From DASSBR01 sp035688265 (GTDB lineage Bacteria > Pseudomonadota > Gammaproteobacteria > Natronospirales > DASSBR01): a stretch of 64,000 nt of DNA. Under the pieces are notes generated by a model, which did not search any database, had not been told where the DNA came from, and saw only the letters and a list, made by a program, of their open reading frames with translations. Shown in pieces: positions 61,054 through 64,000 of this stretch. Each line of letters starts with the position of its first letter. Position 1 is the first letter of the stretch. The stretch lies in NCBI GenBank assembly GCA_035688265.1, contig DASSNE010000019.1, forward strand, positions 1 through 64,000. Reading direction: 5' to 3'. The translations under genes and the position numbers were made by a program.

Positions 61054-63123
61054 ATGAGACCGCTGTTGTCCACTTTTGTTCTGGCCGCAGCGCTGGCCGC
61101 GGCCGGACTCGTACCGGCGCATGCCGACACGCACCCGTTCAACGCGAAGGACCTGGTGATGATGAGCCGGGTATCGGACCCGCAGCTGTCATCAGACGGC
61201 CATCTTGCCGCATTCACCGTGCGCGCCACCGATTTTGCCGCCAACAAGGGCGTCACCAGTGTCTGGACGCTGGCGCTCGACAAGCCCGGCGCGGAACCGC
61301 ACAAAGTCGCCACCGGCAACAGCCCGCGCTTTGCGCCCGACGGCAAGACGATTTACTTTCTCGCGCCGCACGACGGCCGCACGCAGTTGTGGCGGATACC
61401 CGTTGACGGCGGCAAGGCGCATCTCGTCAGCACCCTGCCGGTGGGCATCAACAACTACAAGCTGTCGCCGGACGGCAGCCACGTGCTGCTGTCGATCGAC
61501 GTGTTTACCGATTGCCCGGATCTCGCCTGCACCCGCGCGCGCCTCGACGCGCGCAAGGCCGATCCGGCGACCGGCAAGCTCTACCATCGCGTGTTCGTGC
61601 GCCACTGGGATACGTGGATGGACGGGCGGCGCTCGCAACTGTTCATCGCGCCGCTCGATCACGGCAAGCTGGGCACGCCGGTCTGGCTGACGCACGGCAT
61701 TGACGGCGACATTCCGTCGAAGCCATTCGGCGACGACGCCGAGTACACGTTCTCGCCGGACGGCAAGACCGTCTATTTCGACGTGCGCATCGCCGGCAAG
61801 ACCGAGCCGTGGTCGACCAACTTCGACATTTACGCCGTGCCGGCCGACGGCTCGGCCGCACCGCGCGTGCTGACCGCGGCCAACAAGGCCTGGGACGCCT
61901 GGCCGCTGGTATCGCACGACGGCAAGACGCTCTATTACCTCGCGCAGAAGACGCCGGGATTCGAGTCGGACCGCTTCGCGATCATGGCGATGAACCTCGC
62001 CACCGGCGCGATCCGCGAGGTCGATCCGACATGGGATCGCTCGGCCGGCGCGCTGACGCTGTCGGCCGACGGTAAAACCCTTTACGCGACGGCCGACGAC
62101 TGGGCGAATCACGCCCTGTTCGGTGTCGACGTCGCCAGCGGCAAGGTCGCGCGGCTGGTGACCAACGGCACGGTCAAGGGCTTCGCCGTCGCCGGCGAGC
62201 GACTGCTGGTCGCGCGCCAGGATTTCAAGCATCCGACCGACCTGTACGTGCTCAATGCCAACAGCGGCAGCTTGCAGCAGGTGACGCATTTCAATGCCGA
62301 GCGCCTGAGCCATATCCGCTTCGGCGACTACCGCTTCTTCACCTTCAAGGGCTGGAACGGCGACACGGTGCAAGGTTACGTGATGCGCCCGGCCGACTAC
62401 GTGCCGGGCCAAAGCTATCCGGTCGCCTTCCTGGTGCACGGCGGCCCGCAGGGCGCGTGGCTCAACGACTTCCACTATCGCTGGAATCCGGAGGTGTATG
62501 CCGGCCATGGCTACGCGGTGGTCGCGATCAACTTCCATGGCTCGACCGGCTACGGCCAGGCGTTTACCGACGCGATTTCGCAGCACTGGGGCGACCGGCC
62601 GCTGGTCGATCTCAAGAAAGGCTGGGCCGCGGCGCTGATGAAGTTTTCGTTCCTGGATCGCGACCGCGCCTGCGCGCTGGGCGCGAGCTACGGCGGCTAC
62701 ATGGTCTACTGGATGGCGGGCGTCTGGAACCAGCCGTGGAAGTGCTTCGTCGATCACGACGGCGTGTTCGACACCCGCATGATGTATTACGCGACCGACG
62801 AGCTGTGGTTCGAGGAGCACGAGAACGGCGGGCCGGAGTACCTGCACCCGCAGAACTACCAAAAATTCAATCCGCTCAACCACGTCAAGGACTGGCGCGT
62901 GCCGATGCTGGTCGTGCACAGCTCACACGACTATCGGATTCCGATTTCGCAGGGCATCGGCGCGTTCAACGCGCTGCAGCGACAGGGCATTCCGAGCGAG
63001 TTTCTGACGTTCCCCGACGAAAGTCACTTCGTCTCAAAGCCGCACAACAGCCTCGAGTGGCATCACGTCGTGCTGCACTGGCTCGACCGCTGGACGAAGC
63101 CGGACGCTACAGCCGCGAACTGA
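61054..63123 (+). CDS. S9 family dipeptidyl / acylaminoacyl peptidase, secreted
   Basis: Serine peptidase (DPP5-like) of 689 residues. A signal peptide (cleavage near AHA at 24) precedes a seven-bladed beta-propeller with repeated SPDG and DGKT turns (about 40-430) and an alpha/beta-hydrolase domain with the triad S545 in GASYGGYM, D626 in SHDYR and H658 in DESHF. GGAG precedes ATG 61054. It lies beside an M1 aminopeptidase, so the two would process peptides in sequence. The end overlaps the convergent midA gene by 17 bases. Confidence 0.94.
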   Translation: MRPLLSTFVLAAALAAAGLVPAHADTHPFNAKDLVMMSRVSDPQLSSDGHLAAFTVRATDFAANKGVTSVWTLALDKPGAEPHKVATGNSPRFAPDGKTIYFLAPHDGRTQLWRIPVDGGKAHLVSTLPVGINNYKLSPDGSHVLLSIDVFTDCPDLACTRARLDARKADPATGKLYHRVFVRHWDTWMDGRRSQLFIAPLDHGKLGTPVWLTHGIDGDIPSKPFGDDAEYTFSPDGKTVYFDVRIAGKTEPWSTNFDIYAVPADGSAAPRVLTAANKAWDAWPLVSHDGKTLYYLAQKTPGFESDRFAIMAMNLATGAIREVDPTWDRSAGALTLSADGKTLYATADDWANHALFGVDVASGKVARLVTNGTVKGFAVAGERLLVARQDFKHPTDLYVLNANSGSLQQVTHFNAERLSHIRFGDYRFFTFKGWNGDTVQGYVMRPADYVPGQSYPVAFLVHGGPQGAWLNDFHYRWNPEVYAGHGYAVVAINFHGSTGYGQAFTDAISQHWGDRPLVDLKKGWAAALMKFSFLDRDRACALGASYGGYMVYWMAGVWNQPWKCFVDHDGVFDTRMMYYATDELWFEEHENGGPEYLHPQNYQKFNPLNHVKDWRVPMLVVHSSHDYRIPISQGIGAFNALQRQGIPSEFLTFPDESHFVSKPHNSLEWHHVVLHWLDRWTKPDATAAN

Positions 63124-64000
63124 AATCGCGCAGGGCGAACCCGCTCGGCTGCGTGCCCAGGCCGCGGCCGAGCAGGATCGCCTTGAAGCGCTCGCCCATG
63201 TCGGCAGGCGAGGTCAGCGTCTGGACCTCGCGCGTCAGTTCGAGATGCGCACGCGTGTCGGCGGCGTCCGACGCGGCCAGCATGGTTTCGAGCCCGCCGC
63301 CGAGCAGAAAGAACGCCTGCGTCGTGTAGCCGTCGAGCTCAAGGCCGGCAGCGACGCCGGCCTCGGCGACAGCCGTGAAGTCGACGTGCGCGGTGATGTC
63401 CTGCAGTCCCGGATAGAAAAACGGGTCGCCATGCGCGCGATGGCGGTAATGGCACATCAATGTGCCGGCGGCGCGCTCGGCGAGGTAGAACGCTGCGCGC
63501 GGCAGGCCGTAGTCGATAAAAAGCAACGCGCCGCGCTCCACGCCATCGGCCAGCCCGCGAATGAAGGCCGGCAGGTTCAGATTGATTTCCGACACGTAGC
63601 CGGCGACAAACGGCTCGCCGCGCTCGTCCTCGATCCGCGCCACGGCCGCGCGCAGCGCATCCCGCGCCGGCAGGTCGCGCCATACAAGCGCATCGCCCTC
63701 CCGCCCGACGCCCTGTTCGCGCAGGCCCTGGGCCGTCGCCATAAAGCGTGCGACCGGCAGTGCGTCCAGCACCTCATTGCCGACAATCACGCCGCGGAAC
63801 GGTGCGGCCGGCAGCGAATCCAGCCATTCGACCCGTGCCAGCACGTCGGCCGTCAGTGCCCGTTGAAGCCGGGTGCGCTGGCGCGCGCGCAAATCGGCGC
63901 TGGTTTCGAGAATCCAATAGTGCGCCGGCAACGCATCGTGTTGCGCGAGTTCGGCCAGTGCGGCGGCGGCCAGTGCGCCGGAGCCGGCACCGAGTTCGAG
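63107..64000 (-). CDS. MidA/NDUFAF7-family SAM-dependent methyltransferase, partial
   Basis: The reading frame runs off the right edge. Visible are SAM motif I LELGAGSGALAAAAL at the very edge (63950-64000), VIVGNEVLDALPVARF, LLFIDYGLPRAAFYL and DITAHVDFTAVAEA, all signatures of the family. About 60-80 N-terminal residues should lie beyond the window. NDUFAF7 methylates an arginine of complex I; bacterial MidA proteins are assumed to be similar but most are untested. Convergent with the S9 peptidase gene. Confidence 0.93.
   Translation of the reverse strand, partial: LELGAGSGALAAAALAELAQHDALPAHYWILETSADLRARQRTRLQRALTADVLARVEWLDSLPAAPFRGVIVGNEVLDALPVARFMATAQGLREQGVGREGDALVWRDLPARDALRAAVARIEDERGEPFVAGYVSEINLNLPAFIRGLADGVERGALLFIDYGLPRAAFYLAERAAGTLMCHYRHRAHGDPFFYPGLQDITAHVDFTAVAEAGVAAGLELDGYTTQAFFLLGGGLETMLAASDAADTRAHLELTREVQTLTSPADMGERFKAILLGRGLGTQPSGFALRDFSSRL

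Noticed and set aside
61192..62919. A 575-codon minus-strand open frame opposite the S9 peptidase gene
   Set aside because: Antisense shadow of a gene with a complete catalytic triad.

Overview
The window reads as chromosomal DNA of a G+C-rich gammaproteobacterium. The best support is the block 16S rRNA - tyrS - M23 endopeptidase - anmK - ppx - erpA - bactofilin - coiled-coil membrane protein. From memory, most of it matches gene order around tyrZ/anmK/erpA in Pseudomonas and other gammaproteobacteria. A PEP-CTERM protein, two tandem pilus-retraction ATPases plus a third paralogue, and many peptidases suggest an environmental, surface-associated, peptide- and glycan-scavenging organism. I cannot name the genus. 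Genes are tightly packed. I see no tRNA, CRISPR array, insertion sequence or prophage. The window opens inside a 16S rRNA gene (5' end, minus strand) and closes inside a MidA-type methyltransferase gene.

Layout. 1-7.5 kb: 16S 5' end with boxA and two strong promoters, then translation, envelope and Fe-S genes. 7.6-15.6 kb: hemJ, an APC permease, recQ, an Ada-AlkA fusion overlapping ogt, a secreted protein of unknown function and a B12/radical-SAM enzyme. 15.7-26.3 kb: MATE pump, TerB-like protein, HU-like protein, the yggS-proC-yggT operon, pilT-pilU plus a third PilT/PilU ATPase, and a large M16 peptidase. 26.4-29.9 kb: overlapping POT and OPT peptide transporter genes. 30.0-32.8 kb: a low-G+C island (pentapeptide-repeat membrane protein, UDG-like protein, 95-residue orphan), followed by a RES-Xre toxin-antitoxin pair. 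33.7-39.6 kb: small and accessory genes, an RRM protein behind an unusual structured leader, and a PEP-CTERM gene with a textbook sigma-54 promoter. 39.6-43.7 kb: a UvrD-like helicase fused to a Cas4/AddB-type nuclease, a 53-residue membrane protein and nicotinamidase. 43.7-52.0 kb: S10 peptidase, a 7TM-PAS-GGDEF-EAL protein, amidase, MFS pump and AlkA-type glycosylase. 52.0-59.3 kb: a mannose-glycan locus. 59.3-64.0 kb: M1 and S9 peptidases and the partial midA.

How genes work together. The clearest system is 52040-59343. GH92 and GH47 alpha-mannosidases would trim high-mannose glycans outside the cytoplasm, an FHS-family permease would import mannose, an AGE-family isomerase would make fructose, and a PfkB kinase would make fructose-6-phosphate. 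The four plus-strand genes are nearly contiguous and partly overlapping, and the GH92 gene is divergent from them. M1, S9, S10 and M16 peptidases with POT and OPT transporters form a dispersed peptide-scavenging set. Three AlkA-family glycosylases, Ogt and a UDG-like protein give an unusual density of base-repair genes. The less explained items are the low-G+C island, the helicase-nuclease with a YkvA-like N-terminal segment, the RRM leader that may be a separate small RNA, and palindromic word arrays at convergent gene ends.
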